A stretch of DNA of 64,000 bases from Achromobacter aloeverae (GCF_004121055.1 NZ_PYAL01000006.1:186001-250000); one strand, 5' to 3'. Positions 7,967-17,521 are shown, numbered from the stretch's first letter. A program made the numbers and translations. Notes: generated by a model not told the origin, from the letters alone.

Positions 7967-9490
7967 ATGACCGTCACCATCAAGGAAGAGGATTTCATCC
8001 AGTCGATCGCCGATGGAATCCAGTTCATCAGCTATTACCATCCCGTCGACTACATCCGCCACCTGGCGCGCGCCTACGAGCGCGAGGAAAGCCCGGCCGC
8101 CCGCGATGCCATCGCCCAGATCCTGACCAACTCGCGCATGTGCGCCGAGGGCAAGCGCCCGCTGTGCCAGGACACCGGCATCGTGAACGTCTTCCTCAAG
8201 GTCGGCATGAACGTGCGCTTCGATACGCAGCGCAGCCTGCAGGAACTCTGTGACGAAGGCGTGCGCCGGGGCTATACCAACCCCGACAACCCGCTGCGGG
8301 CCTCGGTGCTGGACGATCCGCTGTTCTCCCGCCGCAATACCAAGGACAACACGCCCTGTATCGTCAACGTCGAGCTGGTCCCCGGGGACAAGGTCGACGT
8401 GCAACTGGCCTCCAAGGGCGGCGGTTCGGAAAACAAGTCCAAGTTCGCCATGCTCAACCCCAGCGACTCGCTGGTCGACTGGGTGTTGAAGACCGTCCCC
8501 ACCATGGGCGCGGGCTGGTGCCCTCCCGGCATGCTGGGCATCGGCGTCGGCGGCACGGCCGAGAAGGCGGCGCTGCTGGCCAAGCAGTCGCTGATGGACG
8601 ACATCGACATGTACGAACTGCTCGAACGGGGCCCGCGCACCAAGCTCGAGGAACTGCGCATCGAGCTGTACGAAAAGGTGAACGCGCTGGGCATCGGCGC
8701 CCAGGGCCTGGGCGGCCTGACCACGGTGCTGGACGTCAAGATCGCCACCTTCCCGACGCACGCGGCTTCGCTGCCCGTGGCCATGATCCCCAACTGCGCC
8801 GCCACGCGCCACGCGCATTTCGAGCTGGACGGCTCGGGCCCGGCGCACCTGACGCCGCCGTCGTTGTCCGAATGGCCCGAAGTGCACTGGGCTCCCGACT
8901 ACAACAAGTCCAGGCAGGTCGACCTGAACACGCTGACGCGCGAGGAAGTGGCCAGCTGGAAGCCGGGCCAGACCCTGCTGCTGTCGGGCAAGATGCTGAC
9001 GGGCCGCGACGCCGCGCACAAGCGCATCCAGGACATGCTGGCCAAGGGCGAGCCCCTGCCGGTGGACTTCGCCAACCGTGTCATCTACTACGTCGGCCCG
9101 GTCGATCCGGTCCGCGACGAAGTGGTGGGCCCGGCCGGCCCCACCACGTCCACCCGCATGGACAAGTTCACCGACATGATGCTGGACAAGACCGGCCTGA
9201 TCGCCATGATCGGCAAGTCCGAGCGCGGTCCGGTGGCGATCGAGGCCATCCGCAAGCATGGCTCGGCCTACCTGATGGCGGTGGGCGGCGCCGCCTACCT
9301 GGTCTCCAAGGCCATCCGCGGCGCCAAGGTGCTGGGCTTCGCGGATCTCGGCATGGAAGCGATCTACGAGTTCGACGTGAAGGACATGCCGGTGACGGTG
9401 GCCGTGGACGCCCAGGGCACGTCGGTGCACACCACAGGTCCGAAGGAGTGGCAGGCCCGCATCGGCAAGATCCCCGTAGCGACGGCCTGA
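7967..9490 (+). CDS. fumA: Fumarate hydratase, class I (iron-sulfur)
   Basis: Oxygen-sensitive [4Fe-4S] fumarase converting fumarate to malate in the TCA cycle. The 507-residue protein (E. coli FumA 548) has the N-terminal alpha-domain with the cluster cysteine in KRPLCQDTG. Later cysteines lie in GAGWCPPGMLGIGVGG and MIPNCAATRH. The C-terminal beta-domain includes GPAGPTTSTRMDKF. I chose the ATG at 7967 (MTVTIKEEDF); an upstream start at 7904 would add 21 unlike residues. TACAAT at 7914-7919 could be the -10 box. A class II fumarase is also encoded at 20534, so the organism has both types. Confidence 0.95.
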   Translation: MTVTIKEEDFIQSIADGIQFISYYHPVDYIRHLARAYEREESPAARDAIAQILTNSRMCAEGKRPLCQDTGIVNVFLKVGMNVRFDTQRSLQELCDEGVRRGYTNPDNPLRASVLDDPLFSRRNTKDNTPCIVNVELVPGDKVDVQLASKGGGSENKSKFAMLNPSDSLVDWVLKTVPTMGAGWCPPGMLGIGVGGTAEKAALLAKQSLMDDIDMYELLERGPRTKLEELRIELYEKVNALGIGAQGLGGLTTVLDVKIATFPTHAASLPVAMIPNCAATRHAHFELDGSGPAHLTPPSLSEWPEVHWAPDYNKSRQVDLNTLTREEVASWKPGQTLLLSGKMLTGRDAAHKRIQDMLAKGEPLPVDFANRVIYYVGPVDPVRDEVVGPAGPTTSTRMDKFTDMMLDKTGLIAMIGKSERGPVAIEAIRKHGSAYLMAVGGAAYLVSKAIRGAKVLGFADLGMEAIYEFDVKDMPVTVAVDAQGTSVHTTGPKEWQARIGKIPVATA

Positions 9491-9507
9491 GCGAAGAGCG
9501 CTCTAGC

Positions 9508-10095
9508 TCAGGGCAGGCGCTCGATCGCCTGCCCGCCTAGGCCCGTCAGCAGCGCGGCGGCGGGGCCTTGTGCCAGCACCAGGCCGGGCGCCAGGTCCAG
9601 CAGCGGGCGTAGCACGAAGGCGCGTTCGTGCAGGCGCGGGTGCGGCAGCGTCAGGCGCGGGTCGTGCATGACCCGGTCGCCATACAGCAGCAGATCCAGG
9701 TCCAGCGTGCGCGGCGCGTTGCGGTAGGGGCGCTCGCGGCCATGACGGTGCTCCAGCGCTTGCAGCAGGTCCAGCAGGGCCAGCGGCGCCAGGGTGGTGC
9801 GCAGGCGCGCCACCGCGTTTACAAAGTCGGGACCGCCGGCATCGACCGGCGCCGTCCGGTAGAAAGGTGAGGCCTCGCAGGCTGCGATCCCCGGGCTGGC
9901 GGCCAGCTCCAGCAGGGCCTGGCGCAAGGTCGCGCCGGCATCCCCCAGGTTGGCGCCCAGGCCAATGTAGGCCATGACCTCCCCGGGTGCCGATCCAACT
10001 CCGGCGCCCGCGCTTTTGCCGGCGTCCGGCGCCGCATCCCCCCCCACTGACGCGTGAGCGCCCGAGGAGCGATCCGGCGGGCCGCCGCGGGTCAT
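9508..10095 (-). CDS. folK: 2-amino-4-hydroxy-6-hydroxymethyldihydropteridine diphosphokinase
   Basis: Transfers pyrophosphate from ATP to 6-hydroxymethyl-7,8-dihydropterin in folate synthesis. The signature AYIGLGANLGD, the ATP-binding RPYRNAPRTLDLDLLLYGD and LPHPRLHERAFVL are intact. The full frame has 195 residues and starts with a 4-base ATGA overlap with the pcnB stop. Its first 40 residues are a Gly/Ala/Pro-rich tail outside the domain. The ATG at 9975 would give a 155-residue protein that begins right at the domain. I keep the coupled start, but the shorter form is a real alternative. folP, the next step of the pathway, lies at 53649. Confidence 0.9.
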   Translation of the reverse strand: MTRGGPPDRSSGAHASVGGDAAPDAGKSAGAGVGSAPGEVMAYIGLGANLGDAGATLRQALLELAASPGIAACEASPFYRTAPVDAGGPDFVNAVARLRTTLAPLALLDLLQALEHRHGRERPYRNAPRTLDLDLLLYGDRVMHDPRLTLPHPRLHERAFVLRPLLDLAPGLVLAQGPAAALLTGLGGQAIERLP

Positions 10096-11453
10096 GCTCC
10101 GCTGTCCTGCGGCGCCGAGCCGGCGACCGGCTTGCGGCGCGGACGGCGCCGGCGGCGTGCCGCCGGTTCGTCATCGCGGCCGCGCGGCGCGCGCGACGCT
10201 TCGTCGATCATCTGCGCGCGCGTGATGTCGTCGCCGTTGGCAAGGTCCATCCACCATTGCGCCAGCACGCTGTCGAATTCGCCGGCGGCGGCGCGCAATT
10301 GCAGGAAGTCACAGGCGGCGCGGAAGCGCGGCTGCTCCAGCATGCGGAACGCGGTCTTGCCGACGCGCCGTTCGAAGCGCGGCTGCATGAACCAGATCTC
10401 GCGCATGTCGGACGAGAAGCGGCGCTGGATGGCGAGTTTTTCGGTCTGTTCTTCCAGCACCGAATCGGCCGCCTGGATCAGCGCGGGGATGGTGTGTTCG
10501 CCGCCCTTGGACAGTTGGCGCCAGCGCGACTCCACCTGCTGCCACAGCAGCGCGGCGAACAGGAAGCTGGGGCTGATGCTCTTGCCGGCGCGTACGCGGG
10601 CGTCGGTGCGTTCCAGCGCCAGTTCGACGAAATTTTCGCCGCCGGGCTGCTCCAGCACCACGTCCAGCAGCGGCAGCACGCCATGGTGCAAACCCTGGGC
10701 GCGCAACTGTCGCAGGCAGTCCATCGCGTGGCCGCAAGTCAGCAGCTTCAGCATTTCGTCGAACAGCCGCGAAGCGGGGACGTTCTCGATCAACTCGGCC
10801 ATGGTGCGGATAGGCTCGCGCGTGGCCGGATCGATGGTGCCATTGAGCTTGGCCGCGAAGCGCACGGCGCGCAGCATGCGCACGGGGTCTTCCCGATAGC
10901 GCCTGTTCGGATCGCCGATCATGCGCACCACGCGCTTCTTCAGGTCGGCGACGCCGTTGTGATAGTCGATGACCTCTTCGGTCAGCGGATCGTAGTACAG
11001 GGCGTTCAACGTGAAGTCGCGGCGCGCCGCGTCTTCCGCCTGCGAGCCGAAGACGTTGTCGCGCAGGATACGGCCGTGTTCGTCGGTTTCCTGGTCTTCC
11101 GACGCCGGAGCGCGGAAGGTCGAGGTCTCGATGATCTCCTGGCCGAACACCACGTGCACCAGTTGGAAGCGTCGGCCGATGATGCGGGCGCGGCGGAACA
11201 AGGGGCGGATTTCCTCGGGCGTGGCGTTGGTGGCCACGTCGAAGTCCTTGGGTTCGATGCCGACGATCAGGTCGCGTACCGCGCCCCCGACGATATAGGC
11301 TTCGTAACCGTGCTGGCGCAGCACCTCGCACACCTTGATTGCATGCCGCGAAACGTTGCGGCGATCGATCCCGTGCTTGTCTTGCGATATGCGCAGGGGA
11401 CCGCGAGCCGGGAACAGCCGGCCGACAAATTTTCTTATGGTTTCAGTGATCAT
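10092..11453 (-). CDS. pcnB: Poly(A) polymerase I
   Basis: Adds poly(A) tails to RNA 3' ends, which promotes RNA decay. The 453-residue protein has the nucleotidyltransferase head: VGGAVRD at 55-61 and the catalytic aspartates in KDFDVAT (Asp70, Asp72). RDFTLNALYYD and RYREDPVRMLRAVRFAAKL follow, as in the class II polymerase/CCA-adding family. The early RISQDKHGIDR and the basic C-terminal tail (RRRRRPRRKPV) favour PcnB over a CCA enzyme. It overlaps folK by 4 bases, the common pcnB-folK pairing. Confidence 0.95.
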   Translation of the reverse strand: MITETIRKFVGRLFPARGPLRISQDKHGIDRRNVSRHAIKVCEVLRQHGYEAYIVGGAVRDLIVGIEPKDFDVATNATPEEIRPLFRRARIIGRRFQLVHVVFGQEIIETSTFRAPASEDQETDEHGRILRDNVFGSQAEDAARRDFTLNALYYDPLTEEVIDYHNGVADLKKRVVRMIGDPNRRYREDPVRMLRAVRFAAKLNGTIDPATREPIRTMAELIENVPASRLFDEMLKLLTCGHAMDCLRQLRAQGLHHGVLPLLDVVLEQPGGENFVELALERTDARVRAGKSISPSFLFAALLWQQVESRWRQLSKGGEHTIPALIQAADSVLEEQTEKLAIQRRFSSDMREIWFMQPRFERRVGKTAFRMLEQPRFRAACDFLQLRAAAGEFDSVLAQWWMDLANGDDITRAQMIDEASRAPRGRDDEPAARRRRRPRRKPVAGSAPQDSGA

Positions 11454-11459
11454 CGATTT

Positions 11460-12161
11460 TCAGGACTTGGCATCTTCCATGTGCGCGAACAGGTCCAGCA
11501 CGTCCCAGCCGCGCGCTTGCGCGATTTCGCGCAGCGCCGGGCTGGGGTTGGCCGCGACCGGATGGTTGACGACTTCGAGCAAGGGGACGTCGTTGACCGA
11601 GTCGCTATAAAAGTACGTTTCGGAAAAATCCGCAAGCGCCAGCCCCATGCTGGCCAGCCAGTCGTTGACCCGCAGCACCTTGCCTTCCTTGAAGCTGGGC
11701 ACGCCTTCGATGCGGCCGGTGTAGCGGCCCCCGACGTACTCGGCCTCCGTGGCGATCAGGTGCGGCACGCCAAAGGCGCGCGTGATCGGCGCGGTGACGA
11801 AGCGGTTGGTGGCGGTGACCACCGCGCACAGGTCGCCGGCTTCCAGGTGCGATTGCACCAGGCGCACGGCCGGCAGCGAGATGGCGGGGCGGATGACGAG
11901 CGCCATGAACTCCTCGTGCCAGGCCGCCAGGTCGAAGGGCGTGTGCGCCGCCAGCAGGCCCAGCATGAACTCGGCCGACTGTTCGGCGGTCAGTTCGCCG
12001 CGGTTGTAGCGGTCCATCAGGTCTTCGTTGCGGGCGCGCGCTTCGATGGGATCGCCGGCGCGGCCCGTGCGCGCCAGGAAGTCGGCCCATTGGTAATCGC
12101 TGTCCAGCGGTAGCAAGGTGTGGTCCAGGTCGAACAGGGCCAGGCGGCGGGCAGAACTCAT
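11460..12161 (-). CDS. HAD-IB family phosphatase (SerB-like)
   Basis: A 233-residue HAD hydrolase of subfamily IB. Motif I is ALFDLDHTLLPLDSD with nucleophile Asp11 and Asp13. Motif II is VVTATNRF, and motif III/IV is KEGKVLRVNDW with YFYSDSVNDVPLLE. Relatives include phosphoserine phosphatases and the CicA group; the substrate is not determined here. Its start overlaps the hda stop by 4 bases and its stop is 6 bases before pcnB, so it sits in an hda-HAD-pcnB-folK operon. That order is common in Burkholderiales. Confidence 0.88.
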   Translation of the reverse strand: MSSARRLALFDLDHTLLPLDSDYQWADFLARTGRAGDPIEARARNEDLMDRYNRGELTAEQSAEFMLGLLAAHTPFDLAAWHEEFMALVIRPAISLPAVRLVQSHLEAGDLCAVVTATNRFVTAPITRAFGVPHLIATEAEYVGGRYTGRIEGVPSFKEGKVLRVNDWLASMGLALADFSETYFYSDSVNDVPLLEVVNHPVAANPSPALREIAQARGWDVLDLFAHMEDAKS

Positions 12162-12862
12162 TTCGTATGTATATCCGGATCTGCCAGCATGGTGCGCAGC
12201 AGGGAGATGTTGATGGGCCGGCGGGTAGCCAGCGAGTAGCGGTCGAGCGCGTCGAGGAGGGTGGCGAGACGGCGCATGTCGCGATCGTAATGCGTCAGCA
12301 TCCAGTTGAGCACTTCCGGGCTCAACTGCAATCCCCGTTCGGCGGCCTGCCTGCCCAGCGCCTCCAGCTTGTCGGCGTCGGACAACTGGGCCAGCCCGTA
12401 GACCAGGTCCCAGCCCAGCCTGGTGCGCAGGTCCTCGCGCAGCGGCATGGCCAGGGGCGCGCGGTCACCGGCGACGGCCAGCGCGAAGGCGCGCCCGGTG
12501 GCGGCGGATTCGCGCCAGCGATTGTACAAGGCAAACAGCGCGGCCTGTCCGGCGTCGTCCATGAGGTGGATGTCGTCGACGGCGATCACCGTCGGCATGG
12601 CGGCCTGCGCATCGCTCTGGGCCAGGGCGGGCAGCGCGGCGCGGGCTTCCATGCCCGCGGTGATGTAGCGCGCGCCGGGCACGGACGCCAGGGCGCGCAG
12701 CAAATGGGTGCGTCCGCAACCGGCCGCGCCCCAGAGATACAGCGCCCGCCCCGGCGCCAGCGCGCGCACGGCCGCCAACGCCGGCTGGTTGGGGCCAGGG
12801 ACGAAGTTGGCCAGCGTGGGCGCTGACTCGGGAAGGACGGATAGCAACAACTGGCGGTTCAT
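12158..12862 (-). CDS. hda: DnaA regulatory inactivator Hda
   Basis: AAA+ protein that, bound to the DNA-loaded beta clamp, stimulates hydrolysis of DnaA-ATP and so prevents over-initiation. The 234-residue protein starts MNRQLLLSV, where QLLLSV fits the hexapeptide clamp-binding motif. The Walker A motif is GAAGCGRT (45-52) and Walker B includes VIAVDDIHLMD. Sensor and lid regions resemble DnaA domain III but no DNA-binding domain IV follows, as expected for Hda. It is the first gene of the minus-strand operon that ends with folK and is divergent from purM. Confidence 0.93.
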   Translation of the reverse strand: MNRQLLLSVLPESAPTLANFVPGPNQPALAAVRALAPGRALYLWGAAGCGRTHLLRALASVPGARYITAGMEARAALPALAQSDAQAAMPTVIAVDDIHLMDDAGQAALFALYNRWRESAATGRAFALAVAGDRAPLAMPLREDLRTRLGWDLVYGLAQLSDADKLEALGRQAAERGLQLSPEVLNWMLTHYDRDMRRLATLLDALDRYSLATRRPINISLLRTMLADPDIHTK

Positions 12863-12900
12863 GACGACTGACTGGCGAAGCTGGCTGAGGGCAGGGCCCT

Positions 12901-12990
12901 GGGCAAGCCCAGGCGCAGCCCTTTAACCTTGGGCAAGCCCAGGCGCAGCCCTTTAACCTTGGGCAAGCCCAGGCGCTGCCCTTTGACCCC
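12901..12990. repeat. Three 30-bp tandem repeats between hda and purM
   Basis: The first two units (12901-12930 and 12931-12960) are identical and begin GGGCAAGCCCAGGCGC. The third (12961-12990) has four base changes. A fourth partial copy (GGGCAGGGCC) follows. Each unit contains the dyad GGGC-AA-GCCC. The array lies in the 284-base spacer between the divergent hda and purM genes, so it could affect either promoter or arise only by slippage. Confidence 0.9.
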
Positions 12991-13146
12991 GGGCAGGGCC
13001 CGTCGCGGCACCCTGAACAAGGCCGCGCAAGGACCCGTGACACCGGTGGCGCGCGGCGGGCGGCGTGCAAGCGGCGGCTTCATCGTAAAATCCTGGTGGT
13101 TTACCCAAAAAATCCTGCAATTGTCACACACCCGACGGTTTTTCTC

Positions 13147-14196
13147 ATGACAAATCAACCCCAAGCTCCGTTGACCTATCGCGACGCCGGCGTCGACATC
13201 GACGCGGGCGACGCCCTGGTCGACCGCATCAAGCCGTTGGCTGCCCGTACCATGCGCGCGGGCGTGCTGGCCGGCATCGGCGGCTTCGGCGCCCTGTTTG
13301 AAGTGCCGAAGAAATATCGTGAGCCGGTGCTTGTGTCTGGCACCGACGGCGTCGGCACCAAGCTCAAGCTGGCCTTCGAGTGGAACCGGCATGACACCGT
13401 CGGCATCGACCTGGTGGCAATGAGCGTAAACGACATTCTGGTCCAAGGCGCGGAATCGTTGTTTTTCCTGGACTATTTTGCCTGCGGCAAGCTGTCGGTG
13501 GATACCGCGGCGGCCGTCGTCGGCGGGATCGCGCGCGGCTGCGAACTGGCCGGCTGCGCCCTGATCGGCGGCGAAACCGCCGAAATGCCGGGGATGTATC
13601 CCGATGGCGAGTACGACCTGGCCGGCTTCGCCGTCGGCGCTGTGGAAAAGTCCGCCATCATCGACGGCAAGTCGATCCGGCCGGGCGACGTGGTGCTGGG
13701 CCTGGCGTCCAGCGGCGCGCATTCCAACGGCTTTTCCCTGCTGCGCAAGATCGTTGACCGTGCCGGCGCCAAGCCGACCGACGATTTCCATGGGCAGCCC
13801 CTGGGCGAAGTCGTCATGGCGCCCACCCGCATCTACGTCAAGCAAGTGCTGGCCGCGCTGGCCGCGCACGGCACGGCCATCAAGGGCATGGCCCATATCA
13901 CCGGCGGCGGCCTGCTCGACAACGTGCCGCGTATCCTGCAACCCGAGCTGGCCGTGACCTTGCACCGCGATGCCTGGGCCATGCCCCCGTTGTTCAGCTG
14001 GCTGCAGCAGCAAGGCGGCGTGGCCGACACCGAAATGCACCGCGTGTTCAACTGCGGCATCGGCATGGTCATCGTCGTCGAGGCGGCGCAGGCCGACGCC
14101 ATCGCCGCCACGTTGCGGGCGCAGGGTGAAACGGTCAGCCGCATCGGCGAGGTCGTGGCCCGCCAGGGCGACGCGCCGCAGACGGTGGTGGTGTAA
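13147..14196 (+). CDS. purM: Phosphoribosylformylglycinamidine cyclo-ligase (AIR synthetase)
   Basis: Closes the imidazole ring in purine synthesis (FGAM to AIR, using ATP). The 349-residue protein begins [13 protein letters not shown], the family N-terminus, followed by [11 protein letters not shown] and [42 protein letters not shown] and [10 protein letters not shown] also match PurM. I chose the ATG at 13147; the frame is open back to 13096 but those 17 codons are unlike the family. It is monocistronic, with a 9-bp repeat array directly after its stop. Confidence 0.97.
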   Translation: MTNQPQAPLTYRDAGVDIDAGDALVDRIKPLAARTMRAGVLAGIGGFGALFEVPKKYREPVLVSGTDGVGTKLKLAFEWNRHDTVGIDLVAMSVNDILVQGAESLFFLDYFACGKLSVDTAAAVVGGIARGCELAGCALIGGETAEMPGMYPDGEYDLAGFAVGAVEKSAIIDGKSIRPGDVVLGLASSGAHSNGFSLLRKIVDRAGAKPTDDFHGQPLGEVVMAPTRIYVKQVLAALAAHGTAIKGMAHITGGGLLDNVPRILQPELAVTLHRDAWAMPPLFSWLQQQGGVADTEMHRVFNCGIGMVIVVEAAQADAIAATLRAQGETVSRIGEVVARQGDAPQTVVV

Positions 14197-14250
14197 GCGG
14201 CCTAAGTGGCCTAAATGGCCTAAGCGGCCCAAGTGGCCCAAGTGGCCTAA
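14197..14250 (+). repeat. Six tandem 9-bp repeats after purM
   Basis: Six units of the form GTGGCCTAA (variants GCGGCCTAA, ATGGCCTAA, GCGGCCCAA, GTGGCCCAA) follow the purM stop without a gap. They are in the purM frame, so four of the six units end in an additional TAA stop codon. The miaA stop lies 24 bases further on, on the other strand. Confidence 0.92.
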
Positions 14251-14273
14251 GCGCCACGGCCGGGCACGCTCCT

Positions 14274-15248
14274 TCAGCCGCCCGGCCGCGTCTCCAGCAA
14301 GGGCGCGCAGGCATCGATCACCTGCGCGACCGCATTGCCGGCCAGGCAGTCGATGATGGTGCGCCCCGGCTGCGCCCGCAGCCAGGTGATCTGCCGCTTG
14401 GCCAGTTGCCGCGTCGCCGCGATGCCGCGCTCGCGCGCTTCAGGCAGGTCGATTTCGCCTTCCAGGTAGTCCCAGAATTGCCGGTAGCCGACGCAGCGCA
14501 CCGACGGCAAGCCCGGGTGCAAGTCACCGCGCGCCCGTAGCGCGCGCACTTCCTCGACCAATCCCCCCGCCAGCATGGCGTCGAAGCGCTGTGCGATGCG
14601 TTCGTGCAGACGCAGGCGGTCCGAGGGCTCCAGGCTGATCGTGACGTAGCGGAGGGTTGGCTCGTTCTCCCCGTCGCGGTTCTCCCCGCCGCGGTCGCTT
14701 ACCTTGCCCAGCAGGGCCGACATCGGCTGGCCGCTAAGCAGGCAGATCTCCAACGCGCGCTGGATGCGCTGGCTATCGTTGGGCGCCAGGCGCGCGGCGG
14801 TGACGGGGTCCAGCCGCGCCAGCTCGGCATGCAGGGCCGGCCAGCCCGTGCGCGCCGCGCGCGCCTCCAGGTCGGCGCGCAATGCGGCGTCGGCTTGCGG
14901 CAGGTCGTCCAGGCCCTCGCGCAGGGCCTTGTAGTAGAGCATGGTGCCCCCGGCCAGCAGGGGAATGCGGCCGCGCGCCTGGATGGCGGCGATCAGCGCC
15001 AGCGCATCGGCGCGGAATTCCGCCGCCGAATAGGACTGGGCCGGATCGCGGATGTCGAGCAGATGCTGGCGCACCTGCCTTTGTTCATCGGGCGTCGGCT
15101 TGGCGGTGCCGATGTCCATGCCGCGATAGATGGTGGCGGAATCGACGTTGATGATCTCCAGAGGCCAGCGACGCGCCAGGGCCAGGGTGGCGGCGCTCTT
15201 GCCGGCCGCCGTGGGGCCGGTGAGGCAGATGATGGGTGTAATGGCCAT
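14274..15248 (-). CDS. miaA: tRNA dimethylallyltransferase
   Basis: Adds a dimethylallyl group to A37 of tRNAs reading codons that begin with U. The P-loop GPTAAGKS is at residues 11-18, followed by [19 protein letters not shown] and [13 protein letters not shown]. The zinc-finger-free C-terminal region [11 protein letters not shown] fits bacterial MiaA. The 324-residue length matches the family (316 in E. coli). The ATG at 15248 was chosen because homology starts there; the frame continues upstream to 15389 into mutL. Downstream of mutL on the same strand, giving the common mutL-miaA order. Confidence 0.96.
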   Translation of the reverse strand: MAITPIICLTGPTAAGKSAATLALARRWPLEIINVDSATIYRGMDIGTAKPTPDEQRQVRQHLLDIRDPAQSYSAAEFRADALALIAAIQARGRIPLLAGGTMLYYKALREGLDDLPQADAALRADLEARAARTGWPALHAELARLDPVTAARLAPNDSQRIQRALEICLLSGQPMSALLGKVSDRGGENRDGENEPTLRYVTISLEPSDRLRLHERIAQRFDAMLAGGLVEEVRALRARGDLHPGLPSVRCVGYRQFWDYLEGEIDLPEARERGIAATRQLAKRQITWLRAQPGRTIIDCLAGNAVAQVIDACAPLLETRPGG

Positions 15249-15286
15249 GCGGACGGGCAAGAGAGGGGCGGGCGGGGCGGTCAGTC

Positions 15287-15318
15287 GCGGGACGGGCCTA
15301 TTGCGGGACGGGCCTATT
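15287..15318. repeat. 16-bp tandem duplication spanning the mutL stop
   Basis: GCGGGACGGGCCTATT occurs at 15287-15302 and again at 15303-15318. The second copy contains the mutL stop codon (TAG on the minus strand, 15314-15316). The duplication therefore repeats the end of mutL just beyond its stop. Confidence 0.9.
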
Positions 15319-17521
15319 GCCCGCGCAGGAACAGCTTGTCCAGGTCGGACACCGTCCACTGGACCCAGGTCGGCCGGCCATGATTGCACTGGTCGGCGCG
15401 TTCGGTGGCTTCCATCTGGCGCAGCAGCGCGTTCATCTCGTCGAGAGTTAGGCGGCGGTTGGCGCGCACCGAGCCGTGGCAGGCCATGGTGGAGAGCAGT
15501 TCATTGCGTTGCTCGGTCAGCAGGCGGGACACGCCCACCGCGCCCAGGTCGCGCAGTACCGCGCGGGCCAGGGTCTCGACGTCGCCGCGCGCCAGCAGCG
15601 CCGGCACGGAGCGCACCGCGATGGCGGTGGGGCCGGCGGGGCGCAATTCGAAACCCAGCTCGGTCAGTTCGTCGCGATACTCCTCCACCAGCGCCACGTC
15701 TTTTTCCTGGGCATTGAACACCACCGGCACCAGCAGGTCCTGGCGCGGCAGTTCGCGCTGGTCGAGCGCGCCCTTGAGTTGCTCATAGACCACCCGTTCG
15801 TGTGCCGCATGCATGTCCACGAGCACCAGGCCGCGCCGGTTCTGGGCCAGGATGTAGATGCCGTGCAACTGGCCCAGGGCCATGCCCAGGGGCTGTTCGT
15901 CGTCGACGGGCAGCGCCGGGCGGCCCGGTGGCGGCTCGGCCGTTTGCAGCGGCGGACTCGCCGCGAAGGCCTGCTCCGGGGACAGGTAGCTGAAGCCTGC
16001 CCGGCCGGCGCCGTTCGCCGATTCCGGTTCTTCGCTGGCCGAAGGGGCGGAGTGGCCAGGTTCGTGGTGTTCGGGACCGGGCGCGTCGTGGGGCGCCGTC
16101 CCCACGCCCGTGGCGTCGTTCGCGGCCGCGCCGTCCAGGCCGTCCCGCTGCGTGCGCGGCACGGCTGGATCGCCCGGGTACGGCGCGTGACGGGCCGCGG
16201 CATCGCCATGGGCGGGCGGCATGTCGCCGCGTGCGCCGGCCGCGACTTCGTCGCCCAGCGGGCGATAGAGCGTCTGCCAGTCGCCGCCGCCCGCCGGCGC
16301 ATGCAGGCGGAAGGGGACCTGGGTATGCGGGCGCTGAGTGGTCACGCTACCGGTCCGGCTGCCGGTCGCGCCAGAGGCCGGGCGTGCAAACCCCGCGCCG
16401 GCCGCCGGGGCCGCGGTCCCGGCGGAGCCGGGATAGGCCGCGCTTCCCGCCGCGCCGGCCGGCCGCGCGCCAGGATCGTCGGCCGTCTTGGCCACGCCTG
16501 CAACCGCCTGGCCGGCCGCCACGCCATTGTGCCCACCCGTCTGGGCCAGCACCTGGCTCACCGCCTGCGTGACGAAGCGATGGACGGCGCCGCTCTCGCG
16601 GAAGCGAACCTCGCTCTTGGCCGGGTGGACATTGACGTCGACCGCGGCCGGATCGATTTCCAGGAACAATACATAGGCCGGCTGGCGGTCGCCATGCAGC
16701 ACGTCCGCGTAGGCGGCGCGCAGGGCGTGGCTGACGGTGCGGTCGCGCACGAAGCGCCCGTTGACGTACAGGTACTGGCGATCGGCGCGGGCGCGCGCGG
16801 CCGTAGGGCGCGTGATCATGCCGGTCAACGATACCGGTCCCACCTCATGCGATAGCGGCAGCCCGTGCTCGGAGAATTCCGCTCCCAGCACGTCGCGGAT
16901 GCGGCGGAAGGGATCGGTCGGCAGCCATTGGCGATGGGCGCGGTCCTGGTTGAACAGCCGGAAGGCAATGCCGGGATACGCCAGCGCGATGCGTTCCATC
17001 GCGTCCAGGCAATGTCCGAATTCGGTGGCCTCGGCACGCAGGAACTTGCGGCGCGCGGGCACGGCATCGAACAATTGGCGTACGTCGATGGTGGTGCCCG
17101 CCGGTCCGGCGGCTGGCGTCGGCGCGCTGCCGCCCCCCTGGATCTGCCAGGCGTTCTGGCTATCACGAGTGCGTGAAGTAATCGTCAAACGCGCAACCGA
17201 AGCGATCGAGGCCAAGGCCTCGCCGCGAAAGCCCATCGACGCAACGGATTCCAGTTCATGCAGGTTGGCGATCTTGCTGGTGGCGTGGCGCATCAGCGCC
17301 AGCGGCAACTCCTCGGGCGGAATGCCGCTGCCGTCGTCGGTTACCGCGATCCGCCGGATGCCGCCGCCCTCAAGCCTGACCTCGATGGCCCGGGCGCCGG
17401 CGTCGATGGCGTTTTCCAGCAGTTCCTTGAGCACCGACGCGGGACGCTCGATCACCTCGCCGGCGGCGATCTGGCTGATGAGGAGGTCGGGCAGGGCTGC
17501 GATGGGACGGCGATCGGACAT
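15314..17521 (-). CDS. mutL: DNA mismatch repair protein MutL with endonuclease motif
   Basis: Links MutS mismatch recognition to strand incision. The 735-residue protein has the GHKL ATPase head: [18 protein letters not shown] and [14 protein letters not shown] Pro/Ala/Gly-rich linker runs from about 340 to 530, then the dimerisation domain. [12 protein letters not shown] at 569-580 fits the D-x-H-A-x2-E-x4-E endonuclease motif. QDLLVP at 594-599 fits the MutL clamp-binding motif, and CNHGRPTW near the C-terminus is the metal-site motif. This MutL therefore probably nicks DNA itself, as the Neisseria enzyme does. The start at 17521 ([11 protein letters not shown]) was chosen; earlier codons lack homology. 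Confidence 0.96.
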   Translation of the reverse strand: MSDRRPIAALPDLLISQIAAGEVIERPASVLKELLENAIDAGARAIEVRLEGGGIRRIAVTDDGSGIPPEELPLALMRHATSKIANLHELESVASMGFRGEALASIASVARLTITSRTRDSQNAWQIQGGGSAPTPAAGPAGTTIDVRQLFDAVPARRKFLRAEATEFGHCLDAMERIALAYPGIAFRLFNQDRAHRQWLPTDPFRRIRDVLGAEFSEHGLPLSHEVGPVSLTGMITRPTAARARADRQYLYVNGRFVRDRTVSHALRAAYADVLHGDRQPAYVLFLEIDPAAVDVNVHPAKSEVRFRESGAVHRFVTQAVSQVLAQTGGHNGVAAGQAVAGVAKTADDPGARPAGAAGSAAYPGSAGTAAPAAGAGFARPASGATGSRTGSVTTQRPHTQVPFRLHAPAGGGDWQTLYRPLGDEVAAGARGDMPPAHGDAAARHAPYPGDPAVPRTQRDGLDGAAANDATGVGTAPHDAPGPEHHEPGHSAPSASEEPESANGAGRAGFSYLSPEQAFAASPPLQTAEPPPGRPALPVDDEQPLGMALGQLHGIYILAQNRRGLVLVDMHAAHERVVYEQLKGALDQRELPRQDLLVPVVFNAQEKDVALVEEYRDELTELGFELRPAGPTAIAVRSVPALLARGDVETLARAVLRDLGAVGVSRLLTEQRNELLSTMACHGSVRANRRLTLDEMNALLRQMEATERADQCNHGRPTWVQWTVSDLDKLFLRGQ

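Noticed and set aside
12901-12990. CRISPR-like appearance of the 30-bp array
   Set aside because: The repeats are directly adjacent with no spacers and no cas genes are present.
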